NCBI GenBank assembly: GCA_964057225.1 | Contig: OZ059896.1 | Location: forward strand, 12,508,501-12,572,500 | Length of the DNA: 64,000 nucleotides | Source: Auanema rhodensis | Lineage: Eukaryota; Nematoda; Chromadorea; Rhabditida; Rhabditidae | Reading direction: 5' to 3' | In this document: in pieces, positions 33,740 through 42,509 of the stretch | Layout of the letters: each line of letters starts with the position of its first letter | Numbering within the stretch: position 1 is the first letter of the stretch | Translations under genes and position numbers: made by a program | Notes under the pieces: generated by a model | What the model was told of the DNA's origin: nothing | The model's database searches: none | The model's input: only the letters and a program-made list of their open reading frames with translations

Positions 33740-34700
33740 AGGTGTGTAAGTTGAAACGCGGCCATAGTGTGTTATGTCAAAAAAATCAAAAAAACTGTTA
33801 CAAAAGAAAAGAATTTATTTTTGAAAATATTTTCCCTCGCTTTCTATCACTTTCTCCCATCTCTTCTTCAAATTTCTTACTCCATTCCTGAAAAATGTTT
33901 TAGATTTAGAATCGAAAAAATTTTTAACGAATAGTTCAACTTCTCCTAAAGTTTTGAAGCTTTCCCCTCTCAATCTATGCTCCATTGACCTGAACAGATG
34001 ATAATCTGTTGGGGCAAGGTCTGGAGAGTAAGGGGGATGCTTCAAAACTTCCCAATCCAGCTCCTGAAGCGTTTGTTGTGCCTTCGCACAACAGTGAGGG
34101 CGCGCGTTGTCGTGTAACAACGTCACGCGCCTGCTTCTGAGCTCCTCTCGAGCTTCAATGGCAACATTGAGCCGTCTGAGTTGCTCAGAATAAAACTCTC
34201 CATCTATGGTTCTACCGTAAGGTAAAAGCTCATAGTGGAGAACTCCGTTTTCATTCCAGAAAACAGACAAAAGAGCTTTTTTCGCCGTTTGTGGGTTCGC
34301 CTTTCGAGTCATAGAAACTTCCTCTCCTGGGCTAACCCAAAACTTTGGCCGGGCTGAATTAGAGTAGAGAATCCACTTTTCATCTCCAGTCACTAACCTT
34401 TTAAAAAAACCCCTTCTTCGGCTCAAACTCAGAAGATTTTGAGCTGAATCAACTCTTGTTCTGAGATTGCTCTCAGACAGGAGATGCGGGGAAAATGGAG
34501 AAAATTTATGAATTTTCCCCATTTTTTTAAGCCGATGTGAAATATTATTTCAATATTAAATACAATTTCAACAATAATTTCAATTTGTGGAAAAGAAAAT
34601 GAGGAAACAGAACAAGGAGTTTTGGCGCAAGAAGACAAAAAGTTGAAATTTGACAAAATACGACCACTCATTAAACAAGCACTTTAAACACTAAACATTT
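33740..34700 (-). mobile_element. mariner transposon inside the Polinton
   Basis: The transposase at 33815-34522 is flanked by weakly matching inverted ends: ttaggtgtgtaagttgaaac at 33738 and (reversed) ttagtgtttaaagtgcttgt near 34697. Both continue to a ttttgtcaaa/atgtcaaa motif about 40 bp in. A TA repeat lies to the left. The ends are too diverged to fix the target duplication. Confidence 0.6.
33815..34522 (-). CDS. mariner transposase, catalytic domain nearly intact
   Basis: A 235-residue frame covers the DDE domain: VTGDEKWILYSNSARPKFWV (first Asp), RVTLLHDNARPH (second Asp) and HPPYSPDLAPTDYHLFRSME (third Asp), with 34 residues between the second and third, the DD34D pattern of mariner. 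The C-terminal end has RNLKKRWEKVIESEGKYF. The N-terminal DNA-binding domain is absent: the first residues do not resemble the helix-turn-helix, and the full protein is normally about 340 residues. It is therefore probably inactive. Confidence 0.85.
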   Translation of the reverse strand: MGKIHKFSPFSPHLLSESNLRTRVDSAQNLLSLSRRRGFFKRLVTGDEKWILYSNSARPKFWVSPGEEVSMTRKANPQTAKKALLSVFWNENGVLHYELLPYGRTIDGEFYSEQLRRLNVAIEAREELRSRRVTLLHDNARPHCCAKAQQTLQELDWEVLKHPPYSPDLAPTDYHLFRSMEHRLRGESFKTLGEVELFVKNFFDSKSKTFFRNGVRNLKKRWEKVIESEGKYFQK

Positions 34701-35329
34701 CTGGCAACATAAACAATAGGGTTCTCCGCTGTTATATCAGATAGTATACGCTGCTTCTCACTTGTTAAAGAATGATTGTCAATCAGTAAATGACTATAGG
34801 GAGTAGACATTGCATCATCATACGCCTCTAGAGCATTTTTAAAACGTGGCCCAAATAATTGCTGCAGACAATTACGTATTTGTAATATATCTGAATGACT
34901 TTTCATCAGTATTATATATGTACTATTGATTCGACTGGTCCTGTCCAGTTGAAATGCCGCTTGCACAAGATTAAACACTGCCAAATTCCAGTGATGAGCC
35001 CATACTGTAAAAATGTTGTTGAGTAATTCCTTTGCTGCTTTATTCGATGAAAAAAAGTTCATCAAATCATCCAGCACTAGTATAGTATTTACTCCCTTTT
35101 GTTCTTTTATCTAATCAGGATCAGGAGGCTCTTGAATAAATATTAAACGCTCATCATTTATTGGTACACCTGACGATGACCCACATTGACTGAACCAGAA
35201 TATTCTATCAATGGGGACTTTGAAAAACTTTTCAGTATTTTCACATATGTGCTTTATGAGGGTTGTTTTACCGCATTGGGTAGCACCTATTACAGTTGTC
35301 TGACTGGGTAGTTTGAAGCTGAAAACCAT
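34691..35329 (-). pseudogene. Polinton packaging ATPase (A32/FtsK-HerA type), one in-frame stop
   Basis: It would pump DNA into capsids. A likely start is the ATG at 35329. The Walker A motif is seen in TTVIGATQCGKTTLIKHICE, and Walker B in TILVLDDLMNFFSSNK. The C-terminal half (35077-34691) continues with LAVFNLVQAAFQLDRTSRIN. The two halves are in one frame but are separated by a TAG at 35111-35113. No intron signals flank it, so I read it as a nonsense mutation. Neighbours are the minor capsid gene (divergent, start 35409) and the mariner. Confidence 0.85.
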
Positions 35330-35408
35330 AATCAACCACTCGTAAATGTACCTAAAATGCAAATGATTTCATTTGCAATAGTGTACACGTATCAAGTGGT
35401 GGTTTGTC

Positions 35409-36266
35409 ATGGATGATTTTTACATTACTCTTCCATCATCAGTTGACTCTGAAAAAAGTAATACATCATCAGTGTTTCTTACCAGATTACCTGAAACACT
35501 AAGGCTACGCAATAATAGATATTGCATTGGGCTGACAGACATCATTTTTCCTTGTTCTATATTAAATGTTCAAAAAGATTTATCTTATACACTACGTTTT
35601 TCCAATAGAAAATTTATTCTACACTTGCCTGAAGGCAACTATGCAAATGGTGATGAAATAATACGCGGAATCAATGCTGGAAGAGAATCATTTATCGCCA
35701 ACAATACAAAGCCTCTTGGAGCTGAGGAAAAAGCACGTATAAAAAGTTTAATAGATAAAGATGAAGATGTAAAAAAGTGGTGTAATAATCGCCAGGCTGA
35801 GGCTAAGCTAGTGGAGGAAGTGCTTGCAGATGCCACATTTCAGTTTAACAAAACATTGCAGCGCATAGAGTTTGTAACAAGCAAGCGACTATTAATGAAT
35901 GCAACGCTTGGTGATGATTTTGCATATTTTCTTGGTTTTGAAAATAAAAACATCAACGATACAATAATAGCCAGGCGTCCCATTGATTTTTCAAATAACA
36001 TTAATACAATGTATATATATTGTGATATTGTAGAATATTCCATTCTTGGTAATGTGAAAGCTAATTTACTTGCATGTTTACCTGTACCACCTCCTACTGA
36101 ATTTGGTAAAATGATTGCCAAAACATTTAATCCTATTCGTTATGTACCAATCACTAGACAAACACTCGATACCATACGTATTGAAATTTTAGATGAATTT
36201 GGTCGTCCTATGCAATTTAATTATGGTTCTACAGTTGTTACATTGCATGTTAAAAATATGAAATAA
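35409..36266 (+). CDS. Polinton minor capsid (penton-like) protein
   Basis: An ATG-initiated, uninterrupted frame of 285 residues. Early residues FYITLPSSVDSEKSNTSSVF and RNNRYCIGLTDIIFPCSI, with an insert rich in charged residues at about 95-145 and a C-terminal half ending FNYGSTVVTLHVKNM, match the general pattern of the Polinton penton-like protein, expected to form the capsid vertices as a single jelly roll. It is divergent from the ATPase gene with an 80-bp gap. No stop or frameshift is seen, in contrast to the ATPase and polymerase. Confidence 0.75.
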   Translation: MDDFYITLPSSVDSEKSNTSSVFLTRLPETLRLRNNRYCIGLTDIIFPCSILNVQKDLSYTLRFSNRKFILHLPEGNYANGDEIIRGINAGRESFIANNTKPLGAEEKARIKSLIDKDEDVKKWCNNRQAEAKLVEEVLADATFQFNKTLQRIEFVTSKRLLMNATLGDDFAYFLGFENKNINDTIIARRPIDFSNNINTMYIYCDIVEYSILGNVKANLLACLPVPPPTEFGKMIAKTFNPIRYVPITRQTLDTIRIEILDEFGRPMQFNYGSTVVTLHVKNMK

Positions 36267-36271
36267 ACGCT

Positions 36272-36736
36272 TTATTCAACAGTTATACAATACCACATTT
36301 TTATTTTCGAAGGTTTAAAAGATAGTTTAGGGCAGTTTTGTTTGTCGCTCGGCTCGTGTTGTGAATGTTCTCCGTCACTATTGCTGCGGCATCTTTTTGA
36401 TTGGGTTGAATGTACAAACTCCTCAGCTTTTTCAAAGGGTTTGCTGGTATCATTTCCATCACCATCTTCACCATTCGTTCCATTATTATTATGAATACGC
36501 CGAATATGACGCTCACAATTGAATCTTGTTCCAAAAGTTTCACTACAATGAGGGCACAAACGTCTACGAGCACCATCCAAATGTCCATATTTTTGAATAA
36601 AGTCAGCATTGCTGATATAATTGTTACATATGGGTTGAATCCCTGCATGTCTTTTCAAAACGTGATCACTAAAATGCTTGGTTGAAGAAAATATTTCCTT
36701 GCATGTACCACAATATTTGTTACATAAAAGTTCCAT
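36272..36736 (-). CDS. Two C2H2 zinc-finger protein within the Polinton
   Basis: From the ATG at 36736 the frame has an N-terminal finger (CGTCKEIFSSTKHFSDHVLK then RH) and a second (CPHCSETFGTRFNCERHIRR then IH), each with CxxC and HxxxxH or HxxxH spacing. An acidic, Asn/Gly-rich stretch and a Lys-rich tail follow. The stop is only 6 bp from that of the minor capsid gene, so the two converge. It is uninterrupted. C2H2 proteins are not part of the core Polinton set; it may be a regulator or a nucleic-acid-binding accessory protein. The role is unknown. Confidence 0.7.
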   Translation of the reverse strand: MELLCNKYCGTCKEIFSSTKHFSDHVLKRHAGIQPICNNYISNADFIQKYGHLDGARRRLCPHCSETFGTRFNCERHIRRIHNNNGTNGEDGDGNDTSKPFEKAEEFVHSTQSKRCRSNSDGEHSQHEPSDKQNCPKLSFKPSKIKMWYCITVE

Positions 36737-36745
36737 TAGATTAAA

Positions 36746-36934
36746 ATGAAAAACGACCACACGCAATCAACCCACTTTCATATAATGAGCAATAATATGA
36801 CTAGTGTTATACAAAAGCCCAATCCCAATGCTATACCTTTAATAAATGGCACTGAAATACATTTCAACATTCTCCTGTATAAAGGCGCTGGTTTAGATTG
36901 CTCCAACGTGTATTTGACACATAATTCACAGTGA
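36746..36934 (+). other. Short frame of uncertain status
   Basis: An ATG-initiated frame of 62 residues lies between the zinc-finger start and the protease gene, in a gap of about 250 bp. It contains IPLINGTEIHFNILLYKGAG with no recognised domain. Because it fills most of the gap it could be a small gene, but nothing else supports this. Confidence 0.25.
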
Positions 36935-36989
36935 CAAGGAATATTCATAACTGATCACGTAATGTAGCAGGTTATTAATGACAAATTTC

Positions 36990-37457
36990 TTATATAGTAG
37001 CCAATTTATAGTCGAATACTTTATGCATAAACGCTTTAATAAAGACATCATCATTTTTCAATAGTTTAAAAAATGAACAAATGCTTTCAAATGAATTACC
37101 AGCCGACAACATTAGTATTACAAATACCACGTAGCCACCACAAGTGTATTCAATTATACGTTGTGGTTTGCAAGTATTAATTTTTACCTTTTTATATTTG
37201 GCCAGATAATTTTGAATGTACTTGTTCATTTTATATCCCAAGCTACAGAAAAAATAGGCTTGCTTGTTACGGACAAAGATGACCTGCCAATGTGTGCCTG
37301 GCTTATCATGTGTGTCAGTATTTACGACAAGTGCAAAGTTTTTTTTAGTTTTTTTTTTTCGCGTTTTGGGTAGAGTATCAGCGCTATATACACCGAGGAA
37401 TAGTTTCCGAGTGCTGGGGACAGATTGCAATAGTGAAACTATTTCAGACGAATACAT
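36990..37457 (-). CDS. Polinton adenain-like cysteine protease
   Basis: The family cleaves capsid proteins during particle maturation. I choose the ATG at 37457, which gives MYSSEIVSLLQSVPSTRKLF and then GVYSADTLP, the usual start of the family; the frame is open further upstream, overlapping the next gene. The catalytic His is in GTHWQVIFV and the Cys in YTCGGYVVFVILML. The position normally occupied by the acidic residue, in the aromatic-D-S-x-G block, reads YFFCSLGY, with Cys instead of Asp. About 155 residues. It overlaps no other gene once this start is used. Confidence 0.8.
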   Translation of the reverse strand: MYSSEIVSLLQSVPSTRKLFLGVYSADTLPKTRKKKTKKNFALVVNTDTHDKPGTHWQVIFVRNKQAYFFCSLGYKMNKYIQNYLAKYKKVKINTCKPQRIIEYTCGGYVVFVILMLSAGNSFESICSFFKLLKNDDVFIKAFMHKVFDYKLATI

Positions 37458-37508
37458 TTTAGTAGAATGATCTAGTGTAACTTTTGTATTGCGCGCGTGC
37501 GGTTCGAT

Positions 37509-37919
37509 ATGCCGCACCTCCTTTTGGATGTCAACTCTATTCAATGGACAACACTTTTAAATCAACAAATGGGTGGCGCCCCATTTAGCGGAATGATGTT
37601 TCAACGTGGAATGCAGAGGGGTCATGGTTTGGGTGCTATTTTGGCAACTTTGGCATCATTTCTACCACGCATCATTCAATCACCTATAGCCCAAAATCTC
37701 ATCAATGCCGGAAGAAACGCCTTATCCAGTGCTGTAAGCAATAGTCCAGTTGTAAATTCACCTCTTGGCGGACAGTTGCTGAAAACTGGTAATGAAATTG
37801 TCGATGGGGTGCTGAAAGGCGATAATATCAAGGAAACTCTTAAACTCCGGCCGGCAAGCTATACGAGATCTTACCGGCTTGGGCAAACGGCGACGACGCA
37901 AAACCACAAAACCTCATAA
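37509..37919 (+). CDS. Small Polinton structural protein (pVI/PX-like)
   Basis: An ATG at 37509 (or 37566) opens a frame of about 120-137 residues. It has a Gly/Met-rich start (GGAPFSGMMFQRGMQRGHGL), then an amphipathic helix LGAILATLASFLPRIIQSPI, a Ser/Asn/Gly middle, and a C-terminal basic part ending with Arg, Thr and Gln residues. It stops 40 bp before the major capsid gene. Position and make-up resemble the small membrane-active or core proteins encoded beside Polinton capsid genes. The name is an inference from context. Confidence 0.5.
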   Translation: MPHLLLDVNSIQWTTLLNQQMGGAPFSGMMFQRGMQRGHGLGAILATLASFLPRIIQSPIAQNLINAGRNALSSAVSNSPVVNSPLGGQLLKTGNEIVDGVLKGDNIKETLKLRPASYTRSYRLGQTATTQNHKTS

Positions 37920-37959
37920 GCGGTTGTGCATCACTCGTGAGCGGTCGTTTCACATTTAA

Positions 37960-39294
37960 ATGGCTAAATTGATAGATTCAAAATCAGCACAAGCCCTTTT
38001 ACCTAATATCAACTATGGTGATATACCTGCGTCGGCATTAGGTGTTGAATCCACTCGTACTGTACAAGTCCCTTTGAAAAATACTTTTCTTCCTCAAGGA
38101 CCATGGGAATTTGTTATAGCTCAAAATTCCAAATCATTCCTCAATCTGAGAAGATGTTGGTTGAATGTAAAATTTAAAATTGTAACCACAAACGGTGATC
38201 CAGTACCAGACAACCTTGTTTTTGCACCATGTCAACAATTTGCTGCCAGTTTAATACATTCGTATCATTTGAAAATTGGCGATGTTAGCGTGTATGACTC
38301 TACCGTGAATCATGCCTATAAAACATATATCGAGAATATTTTAATGTATAGCAACGATGTTAAAGAGAGCAAACTTGCCATATCAGGCTATTATGCTGAT
38401 AGATATATAGATAATGCATCCAGTGCTGGATTTAGAACGCGTCAAACGCTTGTAAAAAATGGCATATTGTGTGAGATGGCTGCTCCCGTCAGTATCGACC
38501 TATTTAATCAAGAGCGACTGTTTGTAAACTATTCAAAAATGGAGCTAACTGCATATCCAAACCGTGATAACTTTTTAATTGACACTCTAGGCTGGAATAA
38601 TGAAAACAAGGATACTACATTAAAGGAGGAGTTTCCAAATTTGAAAGTAGATATCAGCGATGTACATTTACTCATTCAAGAGTTTGATCTAAACGCTGGA
38701 TTAGCTATGGCTATAGAAGATAAACTCGCAAGGGATCGAATACACTACCCCATGACATCAGTGAAAATGCGCTCTTATTTCATAGAAGGAGGCCGCTTGG
38801 ATTCACCTAATAATATATTATTCACGTCTCATACACCAAAACGTGTTGTAGTAGGTCTTGTCGGCGCACACGCTTATAATGGTACTTTTAAACATTCGCC
38901 ATTCAACTTTAAACCGTTTGATTTGAAAAATATATACTTGACGCTCAACAATAGGTTAATACCTACCTGTCCTCATAATTTAGAATGGCGATCTTCCTAT
39001 GCCACAGCATATATTGACATGCTGGAAGGTTTGGGACTTGGTCGTACAGATTCATCCAATGGTATTACACCAGCAATGTATAAAGCTGGTTTCACATTTT
39101 TTGTATTTGATATTTTTCCTACTGTGCATTCGTCAGAGTTATTTGATGTTATACGACAAGGTAATGTAGCCTTGAAATTGGAATTTGGTCAACAAACGCC
39201 GCAAGAGGGCTTATATGCAATTGTTTATGCAGAGTATGACTCTATTCTTTCAATTGACAACAATCGTGCTCCATACATTGATACCAGTTTGTAA
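37960..39294 (+). CDS. Polinton major capsid protein (double jelly roll type)
   Basis: An ATG-initiated, uninterrupted frame of 444 residues, the expected length range for this family. Recognisable stretches are VPLKNTFLPQGPWEFVIAQN near the start, SFLNLRRCWLNVKFKI, the middle LITEF-like block (VHLLIQEFDLNAGLAMAIED), and an end region with FVFDIFPTVHSSELFDVIRQ and GLYAIVYAEYDS. Proteins of this type are commonly annotated in nematode and other animal genomes and are Polinton capsid proteins. It lies after the small structural gene on the same strand. The intact frame suggests recent insertion or retained constraint. Confidence 0.85.
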   Translation: MAKLIDSKSAQALLPNINYGDIPASALGVESTRTVQVPLKNTFLPQGPWEFVIAQNSKSFLNLRRCWLNVKFKIVTTNGDPVPDNLVFAPCQQFAASLIHSYHLKIGDVSVYDSTVNHAYKTYIENILMYSNDVKESKLAISGYYADRYIDNASSAGFRTRQTLVKNGILCEMAAPVSIDLFNQERLFVNYSKMELTAYPNRDNFLIDTLGWNNENKDTTLKEEFPNLKVDISDVHLLIQEFDLNAGLAMAIEDKLARDRIHYPMTSVKMRSYFIEGGRLDSPNNILFTSHTPKRVVVGLVGAHAYNGTFKHSPFNFKPFDLKNIYLTLNNRLIPTCPHNLEWRSSYATAYIDMLEGLGLGRTDSSNGITPAMYKAGFTFFVFDIFPTVHSSELFDVIRQGNVALKLEFGQQTPQEGLYAIVYAEYDSILSIDNNRAPYIDTSL

Positions 39295-39434
39295 TGTATG
39301 TAATAAATTCTTTAAAAGATTTAAGAATAAAATTTATTAATACAACTATTTTTAAAAATAAATACATGTACAATGATAAAATTTTATAAATACAAATATA
39401 TACAAGATGATAAAAATTTATAAATTCAAATATA

Positions 39435-40640
39435 TTATTCACAATAACCGTAGGGTAAAGTACTATAATCTTGTAGATAACAAAGTTTATCCATTACGAC
39501 TTTAGTACTTTTTGTCATATCCATTGTGGATATGGCACCGAGTTGCCTCTTTAACAAGGTTGTATTGGTTTTTAAAACCAATTTTTCTCCATCCATAACG
39601 AGTCCGCGAACCAGTCGCTCCATACTTTCAAAGTTTACCACTGACGCTGCCGTGTGGTCCAACGTCTGAAAATTATAAAATTATTTGAAAAGTCAAAGCT
39701 CGTTCTTACCACTCCCTTTGCCTTGTTACATATTTCACATCACCAGCTGCATTTACAAGTTTATAACTATAAACTTTTGCCGCTGGTGATACAAACTTGG
39801 TCATTGACCAACCATCGGGTATTTCAGAGGTTAGTTTACCTAACCATTCACCCTTCATATCCTCAATTGGATCTGGCTCATCCAGGCACCTTTGATAAAT
39901 TAGTGAATCCGTGTCTAAATAATGTAAGTTTAAATTGAATACAAAGTATAAAATTACCTGTATACACCAAATTCTTTCCAATTTTCTCCATTGCCTTATA
40001 CAATAGTAGCCTTGCATGAGCGGTTGTATAGGCCGCAATAGCTACATTTGTAAAAGGCGGTGGTGCCAAATGTGAATCCTCTGGTACTGTTGTGCAGTAC
40101 GCAACATTATCCACAATTTTGAACCCGGTGAGTTCCCTTGCAGGATCAGTAATGATCCTACCAATTTCCGGGTCCTCAACACCAATAATCTTGGTTTGGG
40201 CTTTATCAGGTCTTTGACCCATTTTACCCCAGACACTATATACCTTCACCAGGCATCAGGCTTGGCTGCACCGGTCTTTCATCAAACACATACATTTCAA
40301 TATTCATTGCCTGGCTAATTACAGCCTCTCGCTTTGATTGCTGCACCTTGCTGATGGCATTCATGATGGCAACGCCATCCAAATGCTCCCTTCTACGGAA
40401 ATCCATAAATATGGATCCCTTTTCAAAAGATGGGTGCTCTATTGATAAACAAAACAGTGCTTTTTGTTTATCTGGCACACCACTTTCAGCAAGGCACCGA
40501 TCAAGAAACTCATTAAATAGCCGCGGCATGACAACATGCATTGGCTCATTAATGGCTTCCAAATGTGGGAACGTGAGCGATCTAACGACCACGTTGGTGA
40601 ACCGACCAGTTCGTTTTATGCGTCGGTGTGACCACTATAA
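39435..40640 (-). pseudogene. Polinton DNA polymerase B, N-terminal exon joined to C-terminal part
   Basis: The first exon (about 40640-40245, after a splice acceptor) has RLFNEFLDRCLAESGVPDKQ and SLMPGEG, the N-terminal part of the family. At about 40245 it switches to WGKMGQRPD, near the polymerase C-terminus, so the central exonuclease and palm parts are deleted. A short intron follows (about 39920-39960), then DTDSLIYQRC, the YxDTDS metal-binding motif split by that intron. A second intron lies near 39665-39710, and the final exon ends at 39435. The central part is found on the plus strand at 31.85-32.64 kb. Confidence 0.78.
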
Positions 40641-40659
40641 TACATATTTTTTATAATGG

Positions 40660-41200
40660 TTATACGCTTTTAATTTAAATATAAATAATTTTTGTTCATA
40701 ACTTTTAATAAATTTACTTTTCTTTAAATTATTTTTATATTCTTTAATTAAAAATAAATGGCATTTGATTTTTTAATATAAAGATTTTTTTTTCAACTTT
40801 GAAAAAACTTTTATAAACATTTGTTAATGTTTAAAAATAAATGAAAGGGTCAAGATGGTGTTTTATTTTTTTACTAGTTCAAAATGTTTGAAATATTTAT
40901 AATTTGTAAGAATTCAAAATTGGTTGAAAGAAAGATATATAGTGAGATGAAATGTAAATATTTTAAAATGAATGCTGTTCAAAAGAATGAAAATGTAAAT
41001 TTCAAAATACTTGCAATTTGTTTGATAAAAGATATAGATTGAGATGAAATGTAAAGATGAGAGAGAGAGAATTTTATGAATGCAATTGAAAAAGAGAAAT
41101 AAATTTCAAAATGTTTTCAAAATATGCAACTGGAGCAAGAGAAAATTTCATGTTTCAAAAGATATATTATGAAATAATATGTAAATAAAAGATCGCACCT
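40660..41200. other. AT-rich interval, probably intronic
   Basis: Extremely AT-rich with no open frame of note. It lies between the exon at about 41290-41210, which ends at a donor, and the exon that begins at about 40640 after an acceptor, so it would be a long intron of the polymerase gene if these exons belong together. It is much longer than the 40-50 nt introns elsewhere. Confidence 0.4.
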
Positions 41201-41209
41201 CTATTTTAC

Positions 41210-41640
41210 AGACATCGTTGAATGTCGCTCCATATCCGACTTGCCCTCCACTGGTTGATGGGGTAGCGGGATCCCATTCTCTTAAAAAGAAAAAAAAAAC
41301 TAAATGTTATAATTTTTAATATCGCTTACTCATCACTGTCATCCGAGGTTATTACTTCAATAACCCTTGATGATGAGGGCCCACTGTTAAAAGTGGGTGA
41401 TGTGGGCTCACAGAGCTCGATCCCACCAGCCTCGGTAAACTTTATACGTTTACTAAAAAACAAAATATATATAAAGATTCAAAATTGTGTTAAATTACCT
41501 GAGCTGATTAATCTCTTCATAATCAAATCCTAGCTCTTCACATAAACGTTTATAACTAAAAAAAGAAAAAGTTTACAAACAAATAATCAAAAAGACACAA
41601 CCTATTAGCAGCCATTGTACCTTGATATAATGAATACATC
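41210..41640 (-). pseudogene. Probable 5' exons of the Polinton polymerase gene
   Basis: Four short minus-strand exons with small introns: MPTAMCRLMYSLYQGTMAAN (about 41664-41603), RLCEELGFDYEEINQL (about 41560-41512), KRIKFTEAGGIELCEPTSPT and onward (about 41455-41335), and EWDPATPSTSGGQVGYGATF (about 41287-41210). Donors and acceptors (gttgtg/tttttag, gtaatt/tttag, gtaagc/tttaag) fit. A related last exon is at 28.7 kb. The content is acidic and Ser-rich, as in the variable N-termini of these polymerases. Confidence 0.5.
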
Positions 41641-41814
41641 AGTCTACACATTGCTGTTGGCATTGTAATTTGTTATGTAACATGGATTTAGGTACAGCTG
41701 TCAAAACTAGCAGTTGCGATAAACTTTAAAATAAATAAGCATATTGAATACATCTGTTTTTATTGTCCCCGTCGGATTAATTTTTGTTATTCCTTCTTAT
41801 TTAATTAACTTTAT

Positions 41815-41960
41815 GCGTGGCGTTGAGGTCAGCGCAACTGTTTGTTAATCTTATTGTATTTACCTTCAATGTGTGCTCTATAGAGTTATTGTATTGTTAT
41901 ATTAGTAAAATAAAGTTTAAAACTAATCTTTTATTATAATTTGAAACCTTTACTTGTTAG
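41815..41960 (-). repeat. Right terminal inverted repeat of the Polinton
   Basis: This is the inverted partner of 27270-27435 (see there). The block ggcgttgaggtcagcgcaac ... caatgtgtgctctatagag is the best-conserved part. Confidence 0.75.
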
Positions 41961-42011
41961 AATAAATATAATTAATAACAATTTGTAATTTCAAAAATTA
42001 ATAATTTAATG

Positions 42012-42175
42012 TCGTTCTTATCGAATTAACCTTCGAAATGTGTTCCATTAAATTTTGGTATTTCATATCGTTCTTATCGAATTAACCTTCGATATGTGTT
42101 CCATTGAATTTTGGTATTTCATATCGTTCTTATCGAATTAACTTTCGATATGTGTTCCATTGAATTACCCATAAC
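42012..42175. repeat. 56-bp tandem repeat, three copies
   Basis: The motif starting tcgttcttatcgaattaac recurs at 42012, 42068 and 42124, each spaced by 56 bp, with one or two changes per copy. It contains a short palindrome-like ttatcgaa...ttcgata. It lies just outside the Polinton right end. Confidence 0.92.
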
Positions 42176-42480
42176 AAGTACGGTGAACAAAATTATCTAC
42201 ATGCAAAAATTTTATTGATCTTTAAAAATAAAAACAGTAAAAAAAAGACACAATATTATAAAATAATAAACAAAATAAGTAAACAAACATAATTAATAAA
42301 TATAATAAATGAATAAAGTAATAAAATTTTAAAACAAATTAATATATTTAAAATTTAAATATAATTTATATATATAAAGGTTAAATATAATTTAAATATT
42401 TAAAATTTAAATATAATGAGGCAAAACGATTGCTCTCAACAAATCATGATTTACCCATAAGTACAAAACAGGCAAGTTCA
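42176..42480. other. AT-rich non-coding interval
   Basis: Mainly A and T with repeated taaat/aaattt runs. I see no gene or named element; MULE copy 3 coding sequence starts to its right. Confidence 0.5.
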
Positions 42481-42509
42481 TGCAGCATATTTTTTCAATT
42501 GCTTTCTTT

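Larger units (their letters stand above)
27270..41960. mobile_element. Polinton (Maverick) DNA transposon, rearranged, about 14.6 kb
   Basis: Inverted sequences lie at about 27270-27435 and 41815-41960; the core ctctatagagcacacattgaa and gcgctgacctcaacgc is shared in opposite orientation. Between them are typical Polinton genes: packaging ATPase, minor and major capsid proteins, adenain-like protease and protein-primed DNA polymerase B. I found no integrase. Other elements (hAT pieces, two mariners) have entered. The 14.6 kb span fits the family. The exact outer ends and the 6-bp target duplication could not be fixed by eye. Confidence 0.8.

Noticed and set aside
36410..36685. Plus-strand frame opposite the zinc-finger gene.
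   Set aside because: The minus strand shows two proper C2H2 fingers; the plus frame has no motif.
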